A stretch of 64,000 nt of DNA, taken from Limnovirga soli (GTDB lineage Bacteria > Bacteroidota > Bacteroidia > Chitinophagales > Chitinophagaceae). The DNA is taken from positions 1 to 64,000 of the forward strand of contig NZ_WHPF01000004.1 of the NCBI RefSeq assembly GCF_013106755.1, read 5' to 3'. Position numbers and translations under genes: made by a program. Shown here one piece after another: positions 42,434 through 50,614 of the stretch. The number at the start of each line of letters is the position of its first letter. The stretch's first letter is position 1. The notes beneath the pieces are model-generated. The model saw only the letters and a program-made list of their open reading frames with translations, made no database searches and had not been told where the DNA came from.

Positions 42434-44473
42434 TTAGTTTACAAAATTCCACCAAATGCCGATATGCAGCCACATAGACCGGTGAGGAAAATGCGGTGCC
42501 TCGAAATTGTTATTGGTAAAACGGTATTTATCGTTACGGTTAAGCGTGTTGATATTTTCTACCCGTAAAAAGCCTTTAAAACTTTTAATACGAATATGTA
42601 AAAAAGCATTTACATCAGGTGTGTTATTGGCTGTAGAAAACTCGTTTTGCAAAAAGAATTGGCCATTTAAAGGAGAGTAATTATCGGCCTTATAGGCGGT
42701 ATGGTAGCTTACTTCAAAACCGGTGGACATAAACAGGTTGGTGAAAAAGTTGCCTTCAAATGCAAAGCGGTTGCGGGTTAACAGAAAGGGCAGGTTAACA
42801 GGTGCATCGCCGGTTTTTTGCTGCACATGCGCATCTATATACCAATTCCAGTGTTTAGATAGCTTTATTTGCTTCTCAGCACCTATATGTAGTACATTGA
42901 ACAGCGCTGATTGTTGCTTTGCCGTAAAATAGTTATCTAAATAAATATAATTGCTTACTATATAATAATCGCCGGTTAAATTAACTTTTAAACTTGCCAG
43001 GTTAATATTGGCAAAAGCACGGGCTATGTTTTGCTTGCCAAAATTGCCACTGGGTTGCACTGGAAAAGACGTTTCGCCCGGCGAAAAAATTGCAGATTCT
43101 GACCTGTTTACATTTTGAAACCCTAACCGCATTCCGCCCTTGTTTTTATCCAGTAATCTTTCCAGGATTAACAAAGCCTCATAATCACCGGCATAGTTAC
43201 CGGCCGAGTAAAATTTGCCGCTGGCGGCTACATCCCATTTTTTGTTACGGGTACGGTTTCGGTATTCTGCTGCTACATAAATATTGCTATAGGTAGTATT
43301 ATAGGGGTAATAGCCACCGGCAATCATTTCATAACCGGCGCCGGCTTTAAAAAACTGGTTCAGGTTATTTTTTTGTGGAAAGGAGATTATGCTAAAATCG
43401 TTTGAAAGCGTTTTCCATGAATCGCGGAAACTGATGGTATCGGTAAGTCGGGTGAATTGGTAATATTTTGAATACAGCGAATCAACCGGGTAGTAATCCT
43501 GAAATACATAATTCAATTTTCTAAACTCCATCGTATGCTGAAACCGCAGCCTGGGGTAAAATAATTTATAGGTTACAGAATCGGTTACCAGCGAATCTTT
43601 TTGCCCAAGGTCATAATTATGCCTAAAAAGCAGGATGGTTTCATCGTAAGCCGTACCTGTTTTAATTAGTGTAGAAAAAAAGTTTCTGGAAAAAGAAGAA
43701 GCATTGCCCAAACGGGTAGGAATTCCATAAGGATCGTTAAAAGAAAGGCCGCTTAGCTTGCTATCATCCTGAATACCCCCATTTTCTGCCGAACGTAATT
43801 TGTTGGAAATATAAATTACATTTCCTGCATAACGTTTATTTGGGCTAATAAATGCCACATTAAGACGAATATTGTTATGGCTGGTATTCTGGTTTTTAAA
43901 AGCACCGGGGGCATTAATTAAGCGATAGTCAAACCCAAAATTAATATTGCTTTTACGGTTTTGGGTATGGGTAATATTAATCATTTGTTCAGACTTACTG
44001 CCCAACATATAACCCAATTCGGTATAAGGCCTGGTTGTGGTATACAATTTTGTGTTTTCAATAGTATACCTATACTGGTCATAGCTATGAAAACCCGCAT
44101 CCCAGCCCGCTTTCATAAATGGGGTAAAAATCATTGATCGGGTGGCATTACCAAAATTGCCCAAATCGGTATAATACCAGGGTACAGGATACCTGGAATA
44201 GAAATCGTTTACCGTAGAATCCAGCTTATAGGTTTTGGTAGAATCAAAAAAATGATAACTGATGGTGATGGAATCTGCCAATGCATCCCTATGCTGTAAT
44301 TTGTTATTCGCAGAATCGGTTTTGGCGGTAGGTCTCAATCTGCTGTTTAAGGGTGAACCGCTGGAGTTGCTGTTATTATAGCCACCATTATCATTAATTT
44401 GAGCACCAGCTTTTGTTGAACCAACAAATACCAGTGCCACAAGTAATATATATACCAAAAAGTTCTTAGCCAT
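42434..44473 (-). CDS. Putative outer-membrane porin (Porin_10 type)
   Basis: A 679-residue outer-membrane beta-barrel of the Bacteroidota putative porin family. The signal peptide MAKNFLVYILLVALVFVGSTKAGAQ is followed by an Asn/Ser-rich segment, then YHFFDSTKTYKLDSTVNDFYSRYPVPWYYTDLGNFGNATRSMIF, the usual start of this family. The barrel has many alternating strands (NINFGFDYRLINAPGAFKNQNTSHNNIRLNVAFISPNKRYAGNVIY) and an aromatic end (MWLHIGIWWNFVN). The cargo is unknown; location next to metal-binding proteins is suggestive only. Confidence 0.88.
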   Translation of the reverse strand: MAKNFLVYILLVALVFVGSTKAGAQINDNGGYNNSNSSGSPLNSRLRPTAKTDSANNKLQHRDALADSITISYHFFDSTKTYKLDSTVNDFYSRYPVPWYYTDLGNFGNATRSMIFTPFMKAGWDAGFHSYDQYRYTIENTKLYTTTRPYTELGYMLGSKSEQMINITHTQNRKSNINFGFDYRLINAPGAFKNQNTSHNNIRLNVAFISPNKRYAGNVIYISNKLRSAENGGIQDDSKLSGLSFNDPYGIPTRLGNASSFSRNFFSTLIKTGTAYDETILLFRHNYDLGQKDSLVTDSVTYKLFYPRLRFQHTMEFRKLNYVFQDYYPVDSLYSKYYQFTRLTDTISFRDSWKTLSNDFSIISFPQKNNLNQFFKAGAGYEMIAGGYYPYNTTYSNIYVAAEYRNRTRNKKWDVAASGKFYSAGNYAGDYEALLILERLLDKNKGGMRLGFQNVNRSESAIFSPGETSFPVQPSGNFGKQNIARAFANINLASLKVNLTGDYYIVSNYIYLDNYFTAKQQSALFNVLHIGAEKQIKLSKHWNWYIDAHVQQKTGDAPVNLPFLLTRNRFAFEGNFFTNLFMSTGFEVSYHTAYKADNYSPLNGQFFLQNEFSTANNTPDVNAFLHIRIKSFKGFLRVENINTLNRNDKYRFTNNNFEAPHFPHRSMWLHIGIWWNFVN

Positions 44474-44559
44474 TTATCCCTTTAAATTGCGCAAATTAAC
44501 TGTAAAGCTGTGAATGAAAATACAAATCCTTTTTGTTGGCAGCTAAAGCAATATTATTA

Positions 44560-44608
44560 GCCCGGCTTACACGTAAAATGCAGCATTACTTGCGTCGCAC
44601 ACTTGTAC
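44560..44608 (+). repeat. Intergenic repeat, class I (single)
   Basis: Box GCCCGGC (44560-44566), 22-nt spacer, core CTTGCGTCGCACACTTGTAC (44589-44608). Confidence 0.93.
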
Positions 44609-44666
44609 TTAAGGTAATACTATTCAGCAGTAAGCAGCAAATAATACAAATGGGCTTCCCTACATT

Positions 44667-45491
44667 TTATATTACCGCCACCATTTCTTTAAACAACATG
44701 GTTAGCTTGGGTTCTGCATCTTTGGCTGCGGCCAGCACTTCTTCATGTGTAATGGTGTTTTCCTCGTCCCTAATGCCTAAATCTGTAATAACACTTATGG
44801 CAAATACGGTTATTCCGGCATGTCTGGCAGCAATTACTTCCTGTACGGTGCTCATACCAACCGCATCACCACCAACCGCTTTTATCAGCCTGTATTCGGC
44901 ATGGGTTTCAAAAGTTGGGCCTGTAACACCGGTGTAAACGCCTTCTTTTAAATGATAACCCAGTTTTTCTCCAATAATTTTAGCCTTGGCAATCAGGGCT
45001 TTGGCATAAGGTTCACTCATATCCGGAAAACGTGGGCCTAATTCATCTTCATTGGCGCCTAATAATGGATTAATGGTAAACAGGCTGATATGATCTTTAA
45101 TAATCATCAGGTCTCCTATTCCAAAATCGGGGTGTACCCCGCCTGCAGCATTTGATAATAATAAGGTGGCTACACCCAGCATTTTCATTACCCTTACCGG
45201 AAAAGCCACCTGCTGTGGGGTATAGCCTTCATAAAAATGAAAGCGGCCTGCCATAACCACTACCTGCTGCCCGCTAAGACGGCCAAATATCAGTTTGCCA
45301 CTATGGCCTTCTACAGTACTTACCGGAAAATTGGGAATACGGCTATAGCTGATTTCTTTTTCAATCTCTATTTCCTGTACCAAATTACCCAAACCACTGC
45401 CCAAAATAATACCCACCTTGGGTGTGGCACTATACTCTGTACGAATAAAACTTATTGTTTCCTCTAACTGCCGCATTAATATAGAAGCCAT
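44667..45491 (-). CDS. Purine nucleoside phosphorylase (trimeric PNP type)
   Basis: A 274-residue enzyme that splits purine nucleosides with phosphate in purine salvage. Landmarks of the trimeric inosine/guanosine PNP family: KVGIILGSGLGNLV (phosphate-binding), VEGHSGKLIFG, MAGRFHFYEGYTPQQVAFPVRVMKMLG, LLSNAAGGV (purine site), GVYTGVTGPTFETHAEYRLIKAVGGDAVGMSTVQEVIAARH, and ISVITDLG. The ATG at 45491 fits the promoter element at 45520; MRQLEET five codons later is an alternative. Confidence 0.95.
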   Translation of the reverse strand: MASILMRQLEETISFIRTEYSATPKVGIILGSGLGNLVQEIEIEKEISYSRIPNFPVSTVEGHSGKLIFGRLSGQQVVVMAGRFHFYEGYTPQQVAFPVRVMKMLGVATLLLSNAAGGVHPDFGIGDLMIIKDHISLFTINPLLGANEDELGPRFPDMSEPYAKALIAKAKIIGEKLGYHLKEGVYTGVTGPTFETHAEYRLIKAVGGDAVGMSTVQEVIAARHAGITVFAISVITDLGIRDEENTITHEEVLAAAKDAEPKLTMLFKEMVAVI

Positions 45492-45519
45492 AAATGATTG
45501 TATTATCGGTTAATGGCGA

Positions 45520-45527
45520 CAAATATA
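45520..45527 (-). promoter_or_regulatory. Predicted -7 element of the PNP gene
   Basis: Minus strand TATATTTG, an exact TAnnTTTG, 28 nt before the ATG at 45491. Confidence 0.45.
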
Positions 45528-45631
45528 CTGATGACCAAAAAGAACTTTGGCATTCTGATATAAATTGTTTTTTGCAAGGCTATTATGGTGAATAGCTAAT
45601 GCTGTTTATCTTTAAATAAATAATACAACGC

Positions 45632-46273
45632 ATGCTTATCAAACCGCCAGTTGACGCTCTTATTTTTGATATGGATGGTACTTTATGGGACGCAGTAGAA
45701 ACCTATGCCCAATCGTGGAATGAATATTTTAAGCAGCATGGAATTACACGTCATATCAGTAAGGCAGATATTCAGGGTTATATGGGGTTAGAAGCGGCTG
45801 CCTATTTGGAAAAGGTTTTACCTGCCAATTCTATTGAAGAACGTATAGCTATATACAAGGAAGTGGTAGTTATCCAATACCAATTAATTGCGGCTGTTGG
45901 TGGTACTTTGTATAATGGTGTAATAGAAGGGCTACAGGCATTAAGCAAAAAATATAAATTGTTTATCGTTAGCAATTGCCCGGCACATACCATACACTAT
46001 TTTATTCAATGGGCAAATATTGGCGGGCTGATAACGGATACCGTTGCTCATGGTCAAACAGGCAAACCTAAATGTGAAAATATACAACTGCTGATAGAAA
46101 AGTATACCTTTCAATCACCCGTATATATAGGCGATACCAATGGCGATGCCGTACAAAGCCGCTTGGCCAAAGTTCCTTTTGTGTTTGTTGATTATGGATT
46201 TGGTAGCTCTACAGATTATGTTGCCCGTTTCAGTTCATTTACTGCACTGGCAGATTATTTTTTAGCCCTGTAA
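45632..46273 (+). CDS. HAD-superfamily phosphatase
   Basis: A 213-residue haloacid dehalogenase-like hydrolase of the phosphoglycolate-phosphatase-like subfamily. Motif I: ALIFDMDGTLWD (nucleophile D and acid D); a helical cap follows (YAQSWNEYFKQHGITRHISKADI); motif II: LFIVSNCP; motif III and IV: GKPKCENIQLLIEKY and PVYIGDTNGDAVQSRLAKVPFVFVDYGFG. The substrate is not predictable. Single gene, divergent from the PNP gene. Confidence 0.9.
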   Translation: MLIKPPVDALIFDMDGTLWDAVETYAQSWNEYFKQHGITRHISKADIQGYMGLEAAAYLEKVLPANSIEERIAIYKEVVVIQYQLIAAVGGTLYNGVIEGLQALSKKYKLFIVSNCPAHTIHYFIQWANIGGLITDTVAHGQTGKPKCENIQLLIEKYTFQSPVYIGDTNGDAVQSRLAKVPFVFVDYGFGSSTDYVARFSSFTALADYFLAL

Positions 46274-46311
46274 TTTGCTATACCCTAAAAGCCTGTTGCC
46301 ATTTTGTTGGT

Positions 46312-46360
46312 GTACAAGTGTGCGACGCAAGGATGCCAAATTTATAATCTGATGTTGGGT
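46312..46360 (-). repeat. Intergenic repeat, class I (single)
   Basis: Minus-strand core CTTGCGTCGCACACTTGTAC (46312-46331), 22-nt spacer, degenerate box GTTGGGT (46354-46360). Between convergent genes. Confidence 0.9.
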
Positions 46361-46375
46361 ACATAAAATTGTCAT

Positions 46376-47644
46376 TTATTGTAAAGCCTGGTATACACCC
46401 ATCCTGAATTTACGCACAAACTCATTATAATGCGCATAGGGATGAACGTTGGTAAATACCAGCAGTATCAGGTTTTCTTTGGGGTCAATGGTATATTCTG
46501 AGCAATACATGCCACCCCAGGATAAAGAACCCGTACTGGCATTATCGCCGTGGTGCGATTCGTTGGTAAATATTTGTAAGCCAAGGCCAAACTTATCCTG
46601 CCGCTCCCAAACCTCATTTTCGCCAATCTGGTTTTTGCCCATCATTTCTACGGTTTTGCGGCCGAGTATTTGTTTGTTGTTAAAACTGCCGCCATTTAAA
46701 ATCATCTGGCAAAGTTTTGCATAATCTTCAATGGTACTTACCATTCCCGCACCAGCAGAAAAATAAGTTTTTGCACCGGTAGTGGCAAAAAAACGATAGT
46801 CGTTATTGGCGCAAATAGTTAGCGGGGCATCTGCTGAAGGTTTTGAATACAATTCTACCAACCGGCTGGCTTTGGCATCGGGCAAATAGAAATAGGTATC
46901 TTTCATGCCTAATGGGTCCAGGATGGTTTCCTTCAAAAATACATCCAGCTTTTTACCGCTTAGAACTTCTATCAGATAGCCAATAACATCTATGTTAAGT
47001 CCATATACAAATTTTTCTCCGGGGTCGCTTATTAAAGGCCTTGCAGCAATCCTATTAACTACATCAGCCAAAATATCTGGTTGTGTAGAATTGAAATAGG
47101 GTACTTTAAATTCGGGCAAATTCTCTAATGGGTGTTCATAGGGAATGCCTGCGGTATGGCTTAATAATTCACGTATGGTAATTTCGCTTTTGGCGGGCCG
47201 GGTTTCATAATTGCCGGTAGCTTCGTTATAATTAACCAACACTTTTGGGTTTTTAAACGCAGGTATATACTTTGAGATAGGATCGTCCAACACAAATTTA
47301 CCTTGCTCAAATAAGGTAAGTAAACCAACTGTTGCCACCAGTTTTGTTTGGGATGCAATTCGGTAAATATTATCCTTTTTTACAGGCGTTTTTTTCTCCA
47401 GATTACTATAGCCATAGGCTTTATTATACACCACTTTGCCATTATGGGCTACAAAGGTCACTGCATTTGGCGCAATTCCCTCGGTAATAAATGCTTCCAT
47501 CATTGCATCCAGAGTTGTAAGCCGCTCGGCGGAAAAACCAGCATCTGCAGGTGATTTGGCAACGGTAAAAGATTGGGGTTTTTGGGCAACAACAAAAAAT
47601 GGTAGTAACAGAATAAAACACAAGCCTACATAATATTTTCTCAT
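46376..47644 (-). CDS. Exported serine hydrolase (class C beta-lactamase/esterase fold)
   Basis: A 422-residue exported serine hydrolase. Signal peptide MRKYYVGLCFILLLPFFVVAQ; catalytic S-x-x-K is SQTK in NIYRIASQTKLVATVGLLTLFEQGKF, and the second motif is YGLN in EKFVYGLNIDVIGYLIEVLSGKKLDVF. A third H/K-x-G region occurs near GDNASTGSLSWGGMYCSEYTIDP. The family includes AmpC beta-lactamases, D-aminopeptidases and esterases; the length and details favour an esterase or peptidase-like enzyme rather than a true AmpC. Divergent from coaE. Confidence 0.88.
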   Translation of the reverse strand: MRKYYVGLCFILLLPFFVVAQKPQSFTVAKSPADAGFSAERLTTLDAMMEAFITEGIAPNAVTFVAHNGKVVYNKAYGYSNLEKKTPVKKDNIYRIASQTKLVATVGLLTLFEQGKFVLDDPISKYIPAFKNPKVLVNYNEATGNYETRPAKSEITIRELLSHTAGIPYEHPLENLPEFKVPYFNSTQPDILADVVNRIAARPLISDPGEKFVYGLNIDVIGYLIEVLSGKKLDVFLKETILDPLGMKDTYFYLPDAKASRLVELYSKPSADAPLTICANNDYRFFATTGAKTYFSAGAGMVSTIEDYAKLCQMILNGGSFNNKQILGRKTVEMMGKNQIGENEVWERQDKFGLGLQIFTNESHHGDNASTGSLSWGGMYCSEYTIDPKENLILLVFTNVHPYAHYNEFVRKFRMGVYQALQ

Positions 47645-47760
47645 GGCAATTTAAATTGGCTTGTAAGATAGTAATTAAACTGTTTTATATGATTGGTAAA
47701 ACAGATTACTGTTTTTAAACTAATTTCAATCATTATTGATAGCAAAGAATTATTGTTTAC

Positions 47761-48354
47761 ATGTCGTTGAAAATTGGATTAACAGGTGGTATTGGTAGTG
47801 GTAAAAGTACGGTTGCCCGTATTTTTATGGTACTGGGTATTCCTGTGTTTGATGCTGATGCCGCTGCTAAAACCATCATGAATAAGGATGAAGGTCTTAA
47901 GCAAAAAATTATGGCTCTTTTTGGTGAAGAAAGTTATCAAAACGGCGTATTGCAGCGTAAATACCTGGCCAATATTGTTTTTAACGATGCACTTAAGTTG
48001 GAACAATTAAATGCATTGGTGCATCCCGCCACCATAGCATGGGCCAATAGCTGGGCCCAACAGCAAACCACACCCTATAGTATAAAAGAAGCTGCTTTAT
48101 TTTTTGAGTCAGGCTCTGCAATGGGCATCGATTATATTATAGGCGTTTATACGCCTGAGCATTTGCGCATTCACCGCGTTATGCAACGCGATCAGGTTAC
48201 ACGCGAAGAAGTGCTGGCACGCATGCATAAACAAATTGATGAAAATATGAAAATGAAACTGTGCGATTTTGTAATAGTAAACGATGAGCAGCAATTGCTA
48301 ATACCACAGGTGCTGCATTTGCATCAGCATTTTTTATCGCTGAAAAATACTTAG
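47761..48354 (+). CDS. coaE: Dephospho-CoA kinase
   Basis: A 197-residue kinase for the last step of coenzyme A synthesis, phosphorylating dephospho-CoA at the ribose 3'-OH. The P-loop is LTGGIGSGKSTVARIF at the N-terminus, the substrate region is VFDADAAAKTIM, and LVHPATIAWANSW and EAALFFESG are CoaE hallmarks. RVMQRDQVTREEVLARMHKQ is the lid segment. The downstream GNAT gene starts 4 bp after the stop. Confidence 0.95.
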   Translation: MSLKIGLTGGIGSGKSTVARIFMVLGIPVFDADAAAKTIMNKDEGLKQKIMALFGEESYQNGVLQRKYLANIVFNDALKLEQLNALVHPATIAWANSWAQQQTTPYSIKEAALFFESGSAMGIDYIIGVYTPEHLRIHRVMQRDQVTREEVLARMHKQIDENMKMKLCDFVIVNDEQQLLIPQVLHLHQHFLSLKNT

Positions 48355-48358
48355 TTAC

Positions 48359-48856
48359 ATGTTTAATGCTGTTACCATAATACCTTATGCACAAATTCAC
48401 CAGCAACAAGTAATAGAACTGGTACTGGGTACTCAACAAAATGAATTTAATATTCCTATTACCCTGCAAGACCAGCCGGATTTGCTGATGGTAGATGTCT
48501 TTTACAGAAAGGGCAATGGGAATTTTTGGGTAGCCATTCATAATGAACAGGTTGTTGGCAGTATTGCCTTGCTGGATGCCGGACAAGGCCTTGCCACCTT
48601 ACGCAAAATGTTTGTGCATAAGGCTTACAGGGGAAGTACATTTAACACCGCACTATTGCTTTACCAGCAACTGGAAACTTTTGCTATTGATCATTCTTTT
48701 AACAGCATCATGTTGGGTACAGTTGAAAAACTCATTGCTGCCCGAAAGTTTTATGTAAAAAATGGGTTTGAACTAATTGATAAAACAATGTTGCCTGTAC
48801 ATTTTCCGGTAATGGCAGTAGACAATATGTTTTACGTAAAGCACCTAAACAGGTAA
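48359..48856 (+). CDS. GNAT family N-acetyltransferase
   Basis: A 165-residue acetyltransferase: NAVTIIPYAQIHQQQVIELVLGTQ at the start, NFWVAIHNEQVVGSIALLDAG (central strands), LRKMFVHKAYRGSTFNTALLLYQQLETFA (acetyl-CoA loop with Y-R-G-S instead of the usual Q/R-x-x-G-x-G/A) and ARKFYVKNGFELIDKTMLPV at the end. The substrate is unknown. It follows coaE by 4 bp, so they are likely co-transcribed. Confidence 0.85.
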   Translation: MFNAVTIIPYAQIHQQQVIELVLGTQQNEFNIPITLQDQPDLLMVDVFYRKGNGNFWVAIHNEQVVGSIALLDAGQGLATLRKMFVHKAYRGSTFNTALLLYQQLETFAIDHSFNSIMLGTVEKLIAARKFYVKNGFELIDKTMLPVHFPVMAVDNMFYVKHLNR

Positions 48857-48876
48857 TGATTAAATGCAGTTATTGG

Positions 48877-48925
48877 GCCAGGCAGTTTAATTGCTATTTA
48901 GCCCGGTTGCGTCGCACACTTGTAC
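48877..48925 (+). repeat. Intergenic repeat, class I (single)
   Basis: Box GCCAGGC (48877-48883), 22-nt spacer, core GTTGCGTCGCACACTTGTAC (48906-48925; first base changed). A second GCCCGG abuts the core. Confidence 0.9.
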
Positions 48926-48981
48926 TTTCAGCACCGGTAGGAGCAATAAAAAGAATATTTTAAAACCGCAATAGTTAAACT

Positions 48982-49347
48982 ATGGAAAAAGTAAATATTG
49001 CTGAAAAGCTGGCTATGTTTCAGGATTACTGGAACCCAAGAATTGTGGGTGAATTAAACGGGCAGCAGGTAAAACTGGTAAAATTTAAAGGCCCCTTTGT
49101 TTGGCACCACCACGAGCAGGAGGATGAATTGTTCCTGGTAATAAAAGGCCGGTTTGTTATGGAATTAAGGGATAAGATTATCACTTTAAATGAAGGTGAT
49201 TTTTGCATAGTGCCAAGAGGAGTGGAGCACCGCCCCAATGCCGGCGATGAGGAGGTATCTGTTCTTTTATTTGAGCCGGCACAAACGCTAAATACCGGTA
49301 CGGCCGGTGATACTGCATTTACAAAACATAAACTGGAAACAATATGA
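48982..49347 (+). CDS. Small cupin-domain protein
   Basis: A 121-residue single-domain cupin. KGPFVWHHHEQEDELFLVIKGRFVMEL carries cupin motif 1 (G-x(5)-H-x-H-x(3,4)-E-x(6)-G in the form WHHHEQEDELFLVIKG) and GDFCIVPRGVEHRPNAGDEEVSVLLFEP is motif 2 (PxGxxH). The metal ligands are therefore present. Enzymatic or binding function is unknown. Its TGA overlaps the ATG of the next gene by 4 bp, so the two are translated together. Confidence 0.9.
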   Translation: MEKVNIAEKLAMFQDYWNPRIVGELNGQQVKLVKFKGPFVWHHHEQEDELFLVIKGRFVMELRDKIITLNEGDFCIVPRGVEHRPNAGDEEVSVLLFEPAQTLNTGTAGDTAFTKHKLETI

Positions 49348-49664
49348 TTGCTGCCACACCACAGCCACCCTATTATGCGGTTATATTTACCTCATTAAGA
49401 ACAGATATAGCTGCAGATTATCACCAAACAGCTATGCGGATGGTAGAGCTAGCCGAACAGCAGCCCGGCTACCTGGGCCACGAATCTGCCAGAGAATCGA
49501 TTGGCATTACAGTATCTTACTGGCAAAGCCTGGAAGCAATTAAAAACTGGAAACAACAAACAGAACATTTACTGGCGCAACAAATGGGCCGCGAACAATG
49601 GTATACGCATTATAAAACCAGAATTTGTTTGGTACAAAGAGATTATGGTTTCGAAAAAATATAA
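49344..49664 (+). CDS. Antibiotic biosynthesis monooxygenase-domain protein
   Basis: A 106-residue protein of the ABM (dimeric alpha/beta barrel) family: PPYYAVIFTSLRTDIAADYHQTAMRMVELAEQQPGYLGHESARESIGITVSYWQSLEAIKNWKQQTEH is the full-length domain (Q-P-G-(Y/F)-L-G and (V/S)-Y-W-x-S-x-E-A-I-x-x-W are family hallmarks). Members range from monooxygenases to heme-degrading proteins; the reaction here is unknown. Overlaps the cupin gene by 4 bp (ATGA). Confidence 0.9.
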   Translation: MIAATPQPPYYAVIFTSLRTDIAADYHQTAMRMVELAEQQPGYLGHESARESIGITVSYWQSLEAIKNWKQQTEHLLAQQMGREQWYTHYKTRICLVQRDYGFEKI

Positions 49665-49666
49665 AC

Positions 49667-50020
49667 ATGAAAAAATTAACCTGGCCACTAATTGTAGTTT
49701 GCTTTTTGCTGGCAGCCTTGTATAGCTTTATTTACTTTTTTGTAATACCAAATGCTGCCACTTTTTCTGTACCCTATAAATGGAATTCGATGGTGGCCGG
49801 TAAACAAATGGATGAATACTACCAATATGCCGGTAAGCCATTAAAGGAAAAAATTAGCAATGGTAATATTTACAGCCATTGGGAGCAGAAAAAGTTGAAT
49901 TATCTGTATCAGTTGGATATTACTTTTAATGCAGATTCTACCGCTGTAAATTATGTGGTGCATTATACATTTTCCAACACGCTCTTTTCGCGTAAAGGAA
50001 TATTAAAAGAAGGAAAATAG
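49667..50020 (+). CDS. Small membrane-anchored protein of unknown function
   Basis: A 117-residue protein from the ATG at 49667 (MKKLTWPLIVVCFLLAALYSFIYFFVIP), two bases after the stop of the ABM gene; this ATG is preferred over the longer frame that overlaps that gene. One N-terminal membrane segment is followed by a small exported domain with YKWNSMVAGKQMDEYYQYAGKPLKEKISNGNIYSHWEQKKLNYLYQLDITFNADSTAVNYVVHYTF, reminiscent of small outer-envelope SmpA/BamE-like folds, but I do not assign a family. Third gene of the cupin-ABM unit. Confidence 0.65.
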   Translation: MKKLTWPLIVVCFLLAALYSFIYFFVIPNAATFSVPYKWNSMVAGKQMDEYYQYAGKPLKEKISNGNIYSHWEQKKLNYLYQLDITFNADSTAVNYVVHYTFSNTLFSRKGILKEGK

Positions 50021-50035
50021 CGGGCAGATTACCTG

Positions 50036-50428
50036 TTAAAACAAATTGCTGATCATGGCATAAACAAACACTACAACGCCTGCCGTGGTTACAAACCAGG
50101 CATAAAAATGTTTTGAAATGTACACCTTGGAAACACCATTTTCCACCATATTTTTTCTGGTTAAAAAATACGCCAGTATGCGCTGAAATAATATGGCTCC
50201 CAAAAAGCTAATACTTATGGGTTTAAACTGGGTAGGAAATGCACTGATGGTAAAGTAAAATACAGCTATCATTACGATGGTGGTGATAAGCATTATTTTA
50301 GATAATTTCATAACACTGCCCGAAAGTACTTTTACTTTATCCTCGTCCGATAGCGTTTTAAAAGCACCCATTTGTATAAACCTGGAAACAAAAACCGTGG
50401 CTATTATAATTAGAACTGAGTAATCCAT
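50036..50428 (-). CDS. Small integral membrane protein of unknown function
   Basis: A 130-residue protein with about four membrane segments: VLIIIATVFVSRFIQMG (weak), KIMLITTIVMIAVFYFTISAFP, PISISFLGAILFQRILAYFLT and YAWFVTTAGVVVFVYAMISNLF. A cytoplasmic basic loop (TLSDEDKVKVLSG) lies between the first two. No family recognised. Converges on the cupin unit, with only 15 bp between stop codons. Confidence 0.7.
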   Translation of the reverse strand: MDYSVLIIIATVFVSRFIQMGAFKTLSDEDKVKVLSGSVMKLSKIMLITTIVMIAVFYFTISAFPTQFKPISISFLGAILFQRILAYFLTRKNMVENGVSKVYISKHFYAWFVTTAGVVVFVYAMISNLF

Positions 50429-50510
50429 TATTATTTATTTGTGTTGCAAATATGCCGGTTTATAATGATATTTCCGGCTGTTTTACTGCTGCCATATAAG
50501 TGGAACCATG

Positions 50511-50554
50511 AACCGAGCGTGGCAAGGGCCGATGCCATAAGTACCTACAGCCGG
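50511..50554 (-). repeat. Intergenic repeat, class II (alternate core)
   Basis: Minus-strand core CTTGCCACGCTCGGTT (50511-50526), 23-nt spacer containing TATGGCATCGG, box GCCGG (50550-50554). Only the CTTGC end is shared with class I. Confidence 0.85.
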
Positions 50555-50563
50555 TATCCAAAT

Positions 50564-50591
50564 AAAAAACTCCGGAAATAATTCCGGAGTT
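50564..50591 (-). terminator. Terminator of the aspartate aminotransferase gene
   Basis: A 10-bp stem AACTCCGGAA/TTCCGGAGTT (50568-50591) with a 4-nt loop and a T-run on the minus strand. Confidence 0.88.
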
Positions 50592-50614
50592 GATTCTATA
50601 AAACCTTTTTGATT

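Noticed and set aside
44533-44937. A 134-residue plus-strand frame over the PNP gene
   Set aside because: Its front is the repeat (YLRRTLVL) and its rest is antisense to conserved PNP sequence.
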